64,000 nucleotides of DNA, from positions 2,356,001 to 2,420,000 of the forward strand of contig NZ_CP133592.1 of assembly GCF_031312595.1 (NCBI RefSeq), read 5' to 3'. The DNA comes from Methanolobus sediminis. GTDB taxonomy: Archaea > Halobacteriota > Methanosarcinia > Methanosarcinales > Methanosarcinaceae. This document shows, piece after piece, positions 16,730 to 26,127 of this stretch; within the stretch, counting starts at the first letter, position 1, and each line of letters starts with the position of its first letter. Made by a program: the position numbers and the translations under genes. A model generated the notes under the pieces. That model did no database searches. It saw only the letters and a program-made list of their open reading frames with translations, and was not told the DNA's origin.

Positions 16730-18403
16730 ATGGGAAAAGAAACAACTGAATTCGATTATGACAGGGAGAGAGATCAATTCAACTGGGATATTCCGGCGGA
16801 CTATAATTTCGTTGACGTTATCAGGGGCTGGGCAAAGGACAGCACAAGGATTCTGGCGATAATTGAGCACCCGGATGGCAAAGTTGAAAATGCCACATAC
16901 CAGGAAGTATGGGACAACGCAATGCGGTTTGGAAATGTCCTCCGGGATTCGGGAATCCATAAAGGTGATAAGGTTATGATCATGCTTCCCAGAAGTGTGG
17001 ATGTCTATGTTGTGAGTATAGGCATATGGGCAATAGGTGGCATTGTTGTTCCGGGCACGGTTATGTTGAGGCGGGATGATATCGAATACAGAATACGGGA
17101 TGCTGGTATCAGGGCGCTTGTTACAAGTGATGCAATGGTGGCTGCTGAGGTGGATGCTGTAAAGGATAAGGTTGCGGATATCAGGCTTTTCTTTTCAGGA
17201 GAAAGGGATGGCTGGAAAGATTATCGATTCGAAATGGACTCGGCATCGGGAAGTCTCGATCTTGAAGAACTTAAGGCTAGTGACCCTCTGGCAATTAACT
17301 ACACTTCCGGTACAACGGGTGCACCAAAAGGTGTGCTGCATACCCATTCACTAATGTATTGTTTCGACAGGCTCAACAGGCATTACTGGTGGAACACTCA
17401 ACCAAACGAACTATGCTGGGCTACCACGGAGCCGGGATGGGCAAAGTGGTACTGGGCTCCATTTGGAACGGTAATGAATACCGGTGCCACTAATTTCCAT
17501 TACTCCGGCAGGTTCGAACCGGAAAAATGGTTCGAGTTACTTGATAAATGGAAGGTTAACAGGACGTGTATGACCGCAACTGAACTTCGGTCTATGGCAT
17601 CGATAGATGATGCGGATAAGAGGTATAATCTGGAAGAGCTGAAGGTCATCCTGACTGCAGGTGAACCTTGTACACCGGGTATTGTCCGGTTCTTTGGTGA
17701 AAAGTTTGGATTATCTGTTAGGGAAGGTTATGGACAAACGGAAACCTGTGTTGTTGCCTGCACTCTGCCGGGGATGATTATAAAGCCCGGTTCTATGGGT
17801 CGGTTCACACCGGGAGTCAGGGGTGCAATTGTGGACCCAGATACGGGAGAAGAACTGCCGGTTGGGCAGAGGGGAATAATCGCTGTTGCAGGGGATCATC
17901 CTATGCTTTTTACTGAGTATTACAAGCAGCCGGAAAAAACGGCTGAATGCTTTAAAGGTGACTGGTATCTGACCGGAGACCTTGCAATGATGGATGAAGC
18001 TGGATACATATGGTTCGAGTCAAGGTCGGATGATGTCTGTATAAGTTCAGGATACAGAATCGGTCCTTTCGAGGTTGAAAGTGCTGTGGATTCCCATGAG
18101 GCTGTTCTGGAATCAGCTATGATCCCAAGTCCCGACCCGCTAAGAGGTGAGGTTGTCAAGGTCCTTGTTGTCTTAAAAGAAGGATACGAGGCATCCGGGG
18201 AGCTTGTCCGGGATATCCAGCAGCATGTCAAACACATAACTGCTCCTTACAAGTATCCTCGTGATATCGAATTTATAAGTGAGCTGCCAAAGACCATTAG
18301 TGGTAAGATTAAACGTAAAGATCTCAGGAACCTAGAATTCGAGAAGAAAAAAGATGTGATCGAGAAGCTGAAGGAAAAGGGAATGTGGGCGAGACCGGAT
18401 TGA
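16730..18403 (+). CDS. AMP-forming acyl-CoA synthetase (ACS/ACSM-like)
   Basis: This 557-residue adenylate-forming enzyme activates a carboxylic acid with ATP and CoA, releasing AMP and pyrophosphate. The motifs are YTSGTTGAPKGVLHTH (P-loop), GYGQTETC, YLTGDLAMMDE, SRSDDVCISSGYRIGPFEVE and, near the C-terminus, the catalytic lysine in TISGKIKRKDLR. The pattern is nearer the medium-chain/aryl acyl-CoA synthetases than acetyl-CoA synthetase. ATG at 16730 has AAGGGGTG six bases upstream; a GTG three codons earlier is less likely. It is the last gene of the operon, 48 bases after the ADP-forming enzyme. Two synthetases of opposite energetic direction side by side suggest acids can be both taken up and released. 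Confidence 0.9.
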   Translation: MGKETTEFDYDRERDQFNWDIPADYNFVDVIRGWAKDSTRILAIIEHPDGKVENATYQEVWDNAMRFGNVLRDSGIHKGDKVMIMLPRSVDVYVVSIGIWAIGGIVVPGTVMLRRDDIEYRIRDAGIRALVTSDAMVAAEVDAVKDKVADIRLFFSGERDGWKDYRFEMDSASGSLDLEELKASDPLAINYTSGTTGAPKGVLHTHSLMYCFDRLNRHYWWNTQPNELCWATTEPGWAKWYWAPFGTVMNTGATNFHYSGRFEPEKWFELLDKWKVNRTCMTATELRSMASIDDADKRYNLEELKVILTAGEPCTPGIVRFFGEKFGLSVREGYGQTETCVVACTLPGMIIKPGSMGRFTPGVRGAIVDPDTGEELPVGQRGIIAVAGDHPMLFTEYYKQPEKTAECFKGDWYLTGDLAMMDEAGYIWFESRSDDVCISSGYRIGPFEVESAVDSHEAVLESAMIPSPDPLRGEVVKVLVVLKEGYEASGELVRDIQQHVKHITAPYKYPRDIEFISELPKTISGKIKRKDLRNLEFEKKKDVIEKLKEKGMWARPD

Positions 18404-18856
18404 AGTGCAAATCTAGGGGGACGGTGAAAGAACTATTTACGAACTCCAATTTACTTTGCTTCTAAAAATTAATCAATTTTAGAATAGGAGGATTGGCCAA
18501 TTTTAATGGAAGGTCTTGGTACAATAATTGGCCAATATTGACAGGCAGGTCAAACACAGCAGTCACGCTTTGAACCGCGTAGTTTGTTATATAGAATAAA
18601 TTTCGGAGAACTTTCTAGTTATTGTTGTAGGTGTTCGACCTGTCTGATTCTTAATAGAGATTCTTGATATATTAATATTACGAATATATCATAAAATAAC
18701 AATAATTGCTTAAATATGAATAGAATGTGTTACACATGTATAATATGACAAATTACATTTGAAATCCTGCCATAGCTGTCATTATAATAGTCACGTAAAG
18801 CTCAATAACACGAAAAGTATTAAATGTAACACTGGCGTTTAGACTTAGTGATTATC
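18404..18856. other. 450-base intergenic region with paired palindromes
   Basis: This AT-rich region has no supported gene and lies upstream of the FmdE-like gene. It holds two copies of a 10-base palindrome (described separately) and several TATA-like stretches. No tRNA or other RNA gene is visible. Confidence 0.5.
18492..18536. promoter_or_regulatory. Two perfect ATTGGCCAAT palindromes
   Basis: The same 10-base palindrome ATTGGCCAAT occurs at 18492-18501 and 18527-18536, 35 bases centre to centre. Both stand out in a very AT-rich setting. They may be operator sites for a dimeric regulator acting on the FmdE-like gene or on the end of the preceding operon. The regulator is unknown. Confidence 0.45.
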
Positions 18857-19498
18857 ATGTCATCAGATTGTTCTACCGAAAGCACAACAAGAGAAGTTGC
18901 TTCATTTGAAGATGCTGCAAAGTTCCACGGACACGTCTGTCCGGGTCTTACTATTGGTTACATCGCAGCAAAAGCTGGCATCGAAAAACTGGAAACAGAA
19001 AGAGACATTGACGAGGAACTTGTCACCATCGTGGAAAACGATGCCTGTGGAGTAGATGCAGTCCAGGTATTGACAGGCTGCACAATAGGCAAAGGCAACC
19101 TTATTTACAAGGATCATGCAAAACAGGTATTCACATTCATCTGTCGTGACAGCGGAAAAGCTGTAAGGGTGGCCCTCCGTGCAAGTTTCAATATTGACAA
19201 TATCGATCCGAAGGTCAGCGAACTCCGTCCTAAAGTAATGTCAGGCACTGCAACTGAGGAAGAGGTGAAGGAGTTCAGGAAAGCTATGGACGGAATTTCC
19301 GTAACAATGCGAAACACTCCCGTTGACGAGATGTTCGAAGTGAAGTTCGTAGATGTAGAGATTCCTGGAAAAGCAAGGATATTCAATTCTCTTAAGTGTT
19401 CCAAATGCGGTGAAATGATGGCTGAATCAAGGGCAAGAGTGCAGAATGGTGAATATATTTGCATTCCCTGCTATGAGGAATATAATAGAGGATGGTAA
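18857..19498 (+). CDS. FmdE-like protein with C-terminal zinc finger
   Basis: This 213-residue protein matches FmdE, first noted in formylmethanofuran dehydrogenase operons. The N-terminal domain shows KFHGHVCPGLTIGYIAAKAG and ENDACGVDAVQVLTGCTIGKGN, with the His/Cys metal-site pattern of the family. The C-terminus is a treble-clef-type zinc finger, CSKCGEMMAE ... CIPCYEE. The ATG at 18857 follows a GTGAT element; a GTG at 18848 is possible. No fwd/fmd genes are nearby, so a direct link to formylmethanofuran dehydrogenase is not shown. Related proteins have been linked to molybdate or metal handling, but the role is unproven. It stands alone between a candidate regulatory region and a terminator. 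Confidence 0.88.
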   Translation: MSSDCSTESTTREVASFEDAAKFHGHVCPGLTIGYIAAKAGIEKLETERDIDEELVTIVENDACGVDAVQVLTGCTIGKGNLIYKDHAKQVFTFICRDSGKAVRVALRASFNIDNIDPKVSELRPKVMSGTATEEEVKEFRKAMDGISVTMRNTPVDEMFEVKFVDVEIPGKARIFNSLKCSKCGEMMAESRARVQNGEYICIPCYEEYNRGW

Positions 19499-19502
19499 GG
19501 CT

Positions 19503-19532
19503 GAAATTGATTCAAAGATCAATTTCCTTTTT
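19503..19532 (+). terminator. Terminator of the FmdE-like gene
   Basis: GAAATTGAT pairs perfectly with ATCAATTTC across a 6-base loop, followed by CTTTTT. It begins four bases after the stop codon. Confidence 0.75.
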
Positions 19533-19623
19533 CACATCATTACTTTTGTTTGCAATAGCTGCTAATCCAACTTTTTTAGTCAGCCCTGTAATTGTTGCTA
19601 TTACACTCCTATTAATCAAGGCC

Positions 19624-21330
19624 TTAAACAGGGATATTTGAATCAACAAGTCTTTTAGTATATTCATCAGAAGGCGAAAGCATTACTTCATGGGAATTGC
19701 CCATCTCAACGATCCTTCCATGATTCATGACTGCTATTCGGTCAGCGATCTTCAAAGTCATGGAAAGGTCATGTGAAATATAGATCATTGCAAAACCTCT
19801 CCTGTTCTGGAGTCCCTTTAAAAGACGCATTACGTTTGCAGATGTCGAAACATCCAGAGCCGAAGTAACCTCATCTGCAATAAGGAGTTTTGGCTGCATA
19901 ACCATCGCTCTGGCAAGTGCAACTCTCTGTCTCTGACCACCGCTAAGTTCACCGCAATATTTACTGAGGAAAGCATCAGTAGCCGGAAGATGAACGAGTT
20001 CAAGGACGTTTTTTGCCATTTCCAAACGTTCTTCTTTGCTTCCGATCTTATTGATATCAAGAGGTTCCTTTATTGCATCGAGCACAGTGAACCTGTTGCT
20101 TGTAGAATTGAAAGGGTCTTGAAAAACTATCTGTATGCCATTGAGCTTGTTTCCATAACACCCTTTGAATGTGTTCTCACCCATAAATGATATGTTTCCA
20201 CTCTCTGGCATGATCACGTTTGCAAGGATATGTGCAAGAGTGGATTTGCCAGAGCCTGTCTGTCCTACAATTGCAAGCACCTCTCCTTCCATAATTTCCA
20301 GATCAACATTATCAACTGCTTTCAGGTATTGTCCATCCGGGAGACTATAACTGAAATTCAGGTCTTTAGCCTGCAGAAGCTCAGCAACACCTCCTCTGTG
20401 GCAGGCAATTTCTCTTCCTCCGTCAACAGGAATCAGATAAGGTGTTGCTTCATTGCATATCTTAATCTTTTGATTACATCTTGGGAAAAAAGGACAACCA
20501 TTGAATTCAGTTCCTATGGAAATATCACCGGGGATTCCCCAGAGGTCTTTATATACGAAAATATCAGGAGTTGAGTGAACAAGTCCTCTTGTATATGGGT
20601 GTCTGGGTGACAATAGAATATCTTTAACCGGGCCAGTCTCAACAACTTTTCCTAAATACATGACAGCTACCCTTGAAGCCACAGAAGACACAAAAGTAAT
20701 ATCATGTGATATCATCAACATTGTATAAGCGTTCTTCTTCTGCAGTTCGATCAGAAGATCCCTTATCTCCTTTCTGGTAAATGCATCAAGTGCGGAAGTA
20801 ACCTCATCAAGTATCAGTAATTTAGGATTGCATGACAGGGCCATTGCCAGGAGAACTCTCTGCCTCATGCCACCGGAAAGCTGATGCGGATAGGAATCCA
20901 TCCATTTTGGGTCAAGATGGACATTTCTGAAAAGATCTTCACATTTGCTCTGTGCTTCTCCAGAGCTGATGTCAAGGTGTTTCATCATAGGTTCCATTAC
21001 CTGTACCCCGACTTTCATAACAGGATTGAGAACTTCAAGTCCGTTCTGAAAAACGATGGCAATATCCTTCCATCTCAATCTGTCCATTTCGTTTTCAGAT
21101 AAAGAGGAGAGTACATTCTCTTTGTACTTTATTTCACCTGTAATAGCCGTGTTTTCAGGCAGAAGTCCCATGATGCTAAGTGCAACGGTAGTTTTTCCAC
21201 TTCCGGATTCTCCCACTATGCCGAGAATCTCTCCCTCTTCAATTTCTAAAGAAACCCCTTCAACTGCCTTTACAGTGTGGTTTTCGGCCTGATAATGACA
21301 TTTCAGATCATTGATTTTAAGCAGACTCAT
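19624..21330 (-). CDS. Nickel/peptide ABC transporter, fused double ATP-binding protein
   Basis: This 568-residue protein is two ABC ATPases in one chain (DppD-DppF or NikD-NikE equivalents). Domain 1 has GESGSGKTT, LSGGMRQR and LLILDEVTSALD; domain 2 has GQTGSGKST, LSGGQRQR and LLIADEVTSALD. Domain 1 ends in the oligopeptide-transporter C-terminal motif with a Cys cluster (CPFFPRCNQKIKIC). It powers import through the two permeases encoded just upstream. ATG at 21330 with AAGGGAT upstream is preferred to a TTG two codons earlier. It is the last gene of the operon. In many bacteria the two ATPases are separate genes, so the fusion is a notable but known variant. Confidence 0.92.
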   Translation of the reverse strand: MSLLKINDLKCHYQAENHTVKAVEGVSLEIEEGEILGIVGESGSGKTTVALSIMGLLPENTAITGEIKYKENVLSSLSENEMDRLRWKDIAIVFQNGLEVLNPVMKVGVQVMEPMMKHLDISSGEAQSKCEDLFRNVHLDPKWMDSYPHQLSGGMRQRVLLAMALSCNPKLLILDEVTSALDAFTRKEIRDLLIELQKKNAYTMLMISHDITFVSSVASRVAVMYLGKVVETGPVKDILLSPRHPYTRGLVHSTPDIFVYKDLWGIPGDISIGTEFNGCPFFPRCNQKIKICNEATPYLIPVDGGREIACHRGGVAELLQAKDLNFSYSLPDGQYLKAVDNVDLEIMEGEVLAIVGQTGSGKSTLAHILANVIMPESGNISFMGENTFKGCYGNKLNGIQIVFQDPFNSTSNRFTVLDAIKEPLDINKIGSKEERLEMAKNVLELVHLPATDAFLSKYCGELSGGQRQRVALARAMVMQPKLLIADEVTSALDVSTSANVMRLLKGLQNRRGFAMIYISHDLSMTLKIADRIAVMNHGRIVEMGNSHEVMLSPSDEYTKRLVDSNIPV

Positions 21331-21332
21331 GA

Positions 21333-22262
21333 TCAAATCCCTTTCTTCATCTTTAATTTAGGATCAAGTATTCTCTCCATGTCCCTGCTTATGAACGCAA
21401 GACATAGCAGGAGGATAACAAGCATGAACAATGGGGGCAGCAGCCACCATTGCCAGTAAGGTGTAAAATATATGGATTTAAAGTTGGTTGCACTGTTAAG
21501 CATCATACCCCAGCTCTTGGATGTAGGATCTCCCAGTCCCAGGAATGCAAGTCCCGCTTCGGCTATGATCGCATGTGAGGATATGCTGATGACAAGCACG
21601 AACAGTACCGGCATAACCTCCGGAAAGATATGTTTTCGGAGAATGTAAAATGGACTTGCTCCGTAGTTACAGGCAGCAATGATATAGCTGTTCTTTTTTA
21701 TTGCCAGTGTCTGAGAACGCGCAATACGTGCAGGTTTGGCCCAGCTGAAAAGTACGAGTATTAGAATAACATTAAGAATGCTCGGCCCGAGAAAAGCAGA
21801 TATTACAATAAGCAGTGGAAAACTTGGAAGTGCCATTGTAACATCTATAATTCTCATAAGTGCCTGATCGGCATGTCCTCCGATGTATCCGGCCAGCACA
21901 CCGAGAGCTCCACCACCAAAACCTGAAATGAATGCCACTGCAAGGCCAATTGTAAGGCTCATTCTTGCACCATAGCATATCTGTGACCAGATATCCATTC
22001 CTAGTTCATCGGTTCCAAGAATATGAACTGTTCCCGGTGCTTCCAGGGAATCACCTGTAATCTTCTGTGGCGGGTAAAGTGTTATCACCGGGGCAAAAAG
22101 AGCCATCAGGATAATTACAAGAATTCCAATGACACCGATCTTGCCTTCTTTGCTGAATTTAGAAAACGTATTATTCAGGTTGAGACTGATCCTGTAAATA
22201 CTTAAAGCCTGAATATAAGCTATTATTCCGGCATATCCGGAGGCATTGATGTTATTCATCAT
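21333..22262 (-). CDS. Nickel/peptide ABC transporter permease (DppC/NikC type)
   Basis: This 309-residue membrane protein has about six hydrophobic segments and the BPD permease core, including DVTMALPSFPLLIVISAFLGPS and the EAA-loop region with ARSQTLAIKKNSYIIAA. The GTDELGMDIWSQICYGARMSL segment is characteristic of DppC/NikC. It overlaps the DppB-type gene by 4 bases (ATGA). Together they form the membrane channel of the importer. Confidence 0.92.
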   Translation of the reverse strand: MMNNINASGYAGIIAYIQALSIYRISLNLNNTFSKFSKEGKIGVIGILVIILMALFAPVITLYPPQKITGDSLEAPGTVHILGTDELGMDIWSQICYGARMSLTIGLAVAFISGFGGGALGVLAGYIGGHADQALMRIIDVTMALPSFPLLIVISAFLGPSILNVILILVLFSWAKPARIARSQTLAIKKNSYIIAACNYGASPFYILRKHIFPEVMPVLFVLVISISSHAIIAEAGLAFLGLGDPTSKSWGMMLNSATNFKSIYFTPYWQWWLLPPLFMLVILLLCLAFISRDMERILDPKLKMKKGI

Positions 22263-23242
22263 ATCGTAACCCTCGGGTCAAGTTTACTATATATTTTGTC
22301 AACCAGCAGGTTGCAGATAAGTATGGAAACTGCAATAACCAGAAGAATTCCCTGAATTAGTGGATAATCACGACCCACGACAGCGCTTCGAAGAGTCATT
22401 CCTATTCCAGGGTAAGAAAAAACGCTCTCCACCAGCACAACCCCTCCCATCATGATACCAATCATGAATCCTGCTCTTGTCACAACCGGAAGCAGTGCAT
22501 TTCTGAGTGCATGTCTCGTCCATACGGTCTTTTCTCCTAGACCTTTGGCCCGTGCAGTCCTGATATAATCTTTTGTGGTAACTGTGATCAATGTATTTCT
22601 CGTTAGAAGGTAGACACCGGTAAGTTGTGCCAGAGATAGTGTCATAACAGGCAGGCAGGCATGGTATAATATATCCAATAGCTGTTCCAAAGGTCCGCTA
22701 TAGTGTGCAAAGGGAGTGATAGCACCTGCAAGCGGGAATAATCTGAGATGTACGCTAAATATCAGAAGTAGTATCAGGCCAAGCAAAAACGATGGTATCT
22801 CAGCAAAAGCTATCAGGCCAGTCATCATACTCCTGTCGCTTCCTTTTTTCCGGTTCTTTGCCGAAAATGTCCCAAGGATCACGCCGGCAACCGTGCTGAT
22901 AAATGTAGAACTAAGGACAACAAACATGGTCCATGGAAGATGCAGCATTATTACATCACTGACCGGCATTTTGTAGTATATACTTCTGCCAAGGTCAGCC
23001 TTTAGCAGGTTCTTCAGATACACCAGAAATTGTTCATGAACTGGTTTGTCCAGTCCGTAGTAGCTCATGTAATACAACCGCTGTTCTTCTGTCATTATAA
23101 TGACCTCATCTCCTGAATCATCTTCGGAAGTTGTGGCGAAAGGGTCACCAGGCATCATTCGTGGAAGGAAGAAATTAATGACAAGAATTACAAAAAGGGT
23201 TATCACTAACCTGAAAACAAATGAATTCCTGTCATTTTTCAT
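22259..23242 (-). CDS. Nickel/peptide ABC transporter permease (DppB/NikB type)
   Basis: This 327-residue membrane protein shows the DppB/NikB pattern: an N-terminal membrane segment followed by PRMMPGDPF, a middle YGLDKPVHEQFLVYLKNLL region, and the EAA loop with YIRTARAKGLGEKTVWTRHALRNALLPVVT. The VLVESVFSYPGIG motif near the C-terminus is also typical. It is followed with a 4-base overlap by its partner permease gene. Confidence 0.92.
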   Translation of the reverse strand: MKNDRNSFVFRLVITLFVILVINFFLPRMMPGDPFATTSEDDSGDEVIIMTEEQRLYYMSYYGLDKPVHEQFLVYLKNLLKADLGRSIYYKMPVSDVIMLHLPWTMFVVLSSTFISTVAGVILGTFSAKNRKKGSDRSMMTGLIAFAEIPSFLLGLILLLIFSVHLRLFPLAGAITPFAHYSGPLEQLLDILYHACLPVMTLSLAQLTGVYLLTRNTLITVTTKDYIRTARAKGLGEKTVWTRHALRNALLPVVTRAGFMIGIMMGGVVLVESVFSYPGIGMTLRSAVVGRDYPLIQGILLVIAVSILICNLLVDKIYSKLDPRVTI

Positions 23243-23256
23243 ACGATCATCCTGCC

Positions 23257-24111
23257 TTAAACTTCCCAGACCATCATGCCGGTGTACACATCCGACTCTG
23301 AAAGGTACATCCCATCAGTCGCAGCGTTTTGATAGTAATCCAAAATCATTTGTTTTGTCTCATCATCAAAATCCCGGCCACGTCCTATGAAATCTATTGC
23401 ACGGTCAGCAGTTTCCTGCCAGCTTGCTTCCTCTTTCCATTCGTCATGGTTGATTTTGACAGACGGCCTGTAGCCCGCGAGATAGAGGTACATGAAGGGG
23501 AAATTCATTCCATTCATGTTGTTCTCAGACTTTTCACCGAGTATTGAGCTTCGGATATCACGGTATGCTTTATCCTCTTCTCTTCTCAGGAAGTTGCTGT
23601 AGTAACAGAACTTCTTTGAGCAGGCCATCATTCGCTCGAAGTTCTCAACGTCTCTTATTCCAGGTGTCATGGAGGCAATTACAAGATCGAACTCATTCCT
23701 GAATCCAAGCTCATCTATATCTGCTGTCCACCAAGAGCATTCAATGATGTCTATTGGGAGCGCCTCCTCCTTTACGGAATCTTTCAATCTTTCGAGCATT
23801 CCGGAAGATATGTCAAGGGAGGTCACATCTGCTCCCATTCTTGAAAGAGGAAGGGAGAGGGTTCCTGGTCCGCATCCGATGTCCAGAACCTTTGCTCCTT
23901 CCGGCTTAAAGCCGCATTCATCAAGGAATGAAAGGATCTGGTCGGTTTTCTTATGTCTTCTGTCATTTTCCATAGTTCTGGCATAGCTCACAGAACGTTT
24001 GTTCCAGACTTCTGCCATCCTGCCTTCATCCAGAATATTCAATCCGTTTCTGGAGGCTTTGTTCCAGCAATCTACAAGGTTGCTGATATTATCTTTTTGC
24101 TGCAATTCCAT
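23257..24111 (-). CDS. Class I SAM-dependent methyltransferase within the ABC transporter operon
   Basis: This protein of about 284 residues has a Rossmann methyltransferase domain: VLDIGCGPGTLSLPLSRMGADVTSLDISSGMLE (motif I to acidic loop) and FDLVIASMTPGI. It lies between the substrate-binding protein and the first permease, with 14 bases to the permease start and a 23-base overlap with the binding protein gene. The start is unsure; ATG at 24111 has GAGGG directly before it, and Met codons at 24150 and 24018 are alternatives. Its place inside a nickel/peptide importer operon suggests it modifies the imported ligand or makes a metal-binding small molecule, but that is inference. Confidence 0.82.
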   Translation of the reverse strand: MELQQKDNISNLVDCWNKASRNGLNILDEGRMAEVWNKRSVSYARTMENDRRHKKTDQILSFLDECGFKPEGAKVLDIGCGPGTLSLPLSRMGADVTSLDISSGMLERLKDSVKEEALPIDIIECSWWTADIDELGFRNEFDLVIASMTPGIRDVENFERMMACSKKFCYYSNFLRREEDKAYRDIRSSILGEKSENNMNGMNFPFMYLYLAGYRPSVKINHDEWKEEASWQETADRAIDFIGRGRDFDDETKQMILDYYQNAATDGMYLSESDVYTGMMVWEV

Positions 24112-25735
24112 CCCTCTGTATATATGAAAGAATGCTGTGAGTTCTTGCATGATGGTCGTACATATTTATCCAGCCGTCATATTTTGAAATGTGCCATGCA
24201 TCATAGCTTGTGGTATAATAGAGTGGTATTGCAGGTATGTCCTCAGCAAGCACGGTCTGCATTTCGTAGACTATCTCTTTGCGTTCCTCGTCATCAAGTT
24301 CCTGTAATTCCTGTGCTCCAAGAGCATTCAGGGTGTCGTTGTGATAACCAAAAACGGATGCAGCTGATGATACACTATTTGTTTCTGAAGTTTCATCACA
24401 GTACCTTGTACGGAGATAATCTGCATCTTTACCCCAGCCTCCAAAGCCGCTTATGGCAAGCTCAAAGTCTCCGGTTTTCAGGTTTGCATCACGGGATTTA
24501 CTTTCAAGAGCCTGTAACTGAACATCGATCCCAACTTCACTGAGTCTCTCTTTTATAAGTTCTCCAATACGGACTTCACTGCTTCCAAGTGACAATACAT
24601 ATGACAGTTTTTCCCCATCCTTATCGCGTATCCCGTCACCGTCTGTATCAGTCCATCCGGCCTCTTCAAGCAATTCTCCGGCTTTTACCGGATCGTATTC
24701 ATATGCTGTTTGGTCAGAATTGTACCATATGTGATCTTCAGGAAGTATGCCCATTTCACCAGGTTTTCCTGCACCTCTTCCTATCTTTTCTACAAGTTCT
24801 TCGCGGTCGATAGCATAAACAAATGCCTGTCTGATCTTTTTCTCATTAAGCTCTGTACATTTGTTCATGTTGAAGTAGAACTGGTATCCCCAGAAAGCAG
24901 GCTGCTGTACAACTCTGATATCAGAATCTGAAGTAAAGCGGTCAAGAGTATCTGGTGATACACTTGTGAAATCGATCTCACCCTGTTCAAAAGAAACTAA
25001 CTCATCACTGACTGGAATGAATTCAACTGCTTCAACTGCTGTGTCAGGTCCCCAGAAGTTCTCGTTTGTTACAAACCTGTACGTTCCATGTTCCAGGTTG
25101 TATTCTTCAAGAAGGAAAGGTCCGGTACCTGTAACTGCTTCCGGATCAAGGAAACTGGCAGGATCTGTTACATCTTTGTATATGTGCTGAGGTATGATCT
25201 TAAAACCGGTCATCTTGTAAAGGAATGTGCAAACCGGTTGAGTTAGTATGAATTTGACAGTATTGTTGTCCACTACCTGAACGCTGTCTACAACACCTGT
25301 TTCCATTCCGCCTGAGATGGGCACATATTCCTGCTCATAATCAAAAGTAAATTTGACGTCATTAGCTGTGAATGGCTCTCCGTCATTCCAGCTTACATCT
25401 TCACGGAGATAGAATGTATATTCTGTTCCATCTGAATTTATTTCCCAACTCTCAGCCAGCCAGGGAATGATACCAACCTCATCTCTTTCTACCAGGCTGT
25501 CGAAGATCATTCCAACCTTTGATGACCCCGGACCTCTTGGATAGATAGAGAATGGCTGCGGATAACCATAATCCCCACCGCTCAAACGAACAACATCCAC
25601 TTTCTCTGATACAGTAGCTGTGCCTGCAGTCGTAATACTGTTTTGAGTACTTTTCTGGTCAACACAACCTGCTGTCATTAAGACCAGAGATATCAGGAAT
25701 GCTGAAAATAATACCAACAACCTTTTTTTATCCAT
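24089..25735 (-). CDS. ABC transporter substrate-binding lipoprotein (family 5, nickel/peptide)
   Basis: This 548-residue protein is an extracellular solute-binding protein of family 5 (DppA/NikA/OppA). It starts with a lipoprotein signal (KKRLLVLFSAFLISLVLMTAGC), so it should be anchored outside the cell membrane. Family landmarks include FYLREDVSWNDGEPFTANDVKFTFD, VTGTGPFLLEEY and KIRQAFVYAIDREELV. ATG at 25735 follows AAGGTG by six bases; the frame runs 13 codons further upstream without a ribosome site. It opens the transporter operon. Nickel is a favoured cargo because methanogens need much nickel, but dipeptides or a metal chelate remain possible. Confidence 0.92.
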   Translation of the reverse strand: MDKKRLLVLFSAFLISLVLMTAGCVDQKSTQNSITTAGTATVSEKVDVVRLSGGDYGYPQPFSIYPRGPGSSKVGMIFDSLVERDEVGIIPWLAESWEINSDGTEYTFYLREDVSWNDGEPFTANDVKFTFDYEQEYVPISGGMETGVVDSVQVVDNNTVKFILTQPVCTFLYKMTGFKIIPQHIYKDVTDPASFLDPEAVTGTGPFLLEEYNLEHGTYRFVTNENFWGPDTAVEAVEFIPVSDELVSFEQGEIDFTSVSPDTLDRFTSDSDIRVVQQPAFWGYQFYFNMNKCTELNEKKIRQAFVYAIDREELVEKIGRGAGKPGEMGILPEDHIWYNSDQTAYEYDPVKAGELLEEAGWTDTDGDGIRDKDGEKLSYVLSLGSSEVRIGELIKERLSEVGIDVQLQALESKSRDANLKTGDFELAISGFGGWGKDADYLRTRYCDETSETNSVSSAASVFGYHNDTLNALGAQELQELDDEERKEIVYEMQTVLAEDIPAIPLYYTTSYDAWHISKYDGWINMYDHHARTHSILSYIQRDGIAAKR

Positions 25736-26127
25736 TACATAACACCTTGTATTTGTGACATATCTAAATATCAACTGTAATTCGAATTGAATATATGAAT
25801 GGAAGTCGATATTACATTATTCTATAAAAGTATTACTAAATTCTACGTCAATAGTTATTAATCAAATTTATTAGTTTTTATAGTCTTATTATCTCTACAA
25901 GTAGCCTACATACACTTTCCATTTTCATAATAGAAAACCAGCGTTAAAATCAGTGCTAAATTTAAAATCCGGTTTATTATTCGGGATGAAATGATTATTT
26001 GAGAACAAGTTATTGTTCTTTCATTTCCATCAGAAAAGATTCAATAGAATAAATATCAGGAGAATCTACTCTAAGCTGATTTCCAAGTACTCGTTTTGAA
26101 TACTGAAACAATTACATGCAGGGTTGC
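25736..26127. other. AT-rich intergenic region upstream of the ABC operon
   Basis: No gene is visible. The stretch next to the ABC operon holds TATA-like sequences on the minus strand suited to that operon's promoter. A perfect inverted repeat is listed separately. Confidence 0.4.
26002..26019. promoter_or_regulatory. Inverted repeat AGAACAA-gtt-TTGTTCT type
   Basis: GAACAA (26003-26008) pairs with TTGTTC (26013-26018) across GTTA, and the flanking A and T also pair. It lies about 270 bases upstream of the ABC operon. Its size and symmetry fit a regulator site, such as one for metal control, but no match to a known operator is claimed. Confidence 0.25.

Noticed and set aside
19515-19621. Short minus-strand frame after the ABC ATPase that loosely resembles one HEAT-like repeat
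   Set aside because: It is about 35 codons, has no ATG and lies across the FmdE terminator; the resemblance is too weak.
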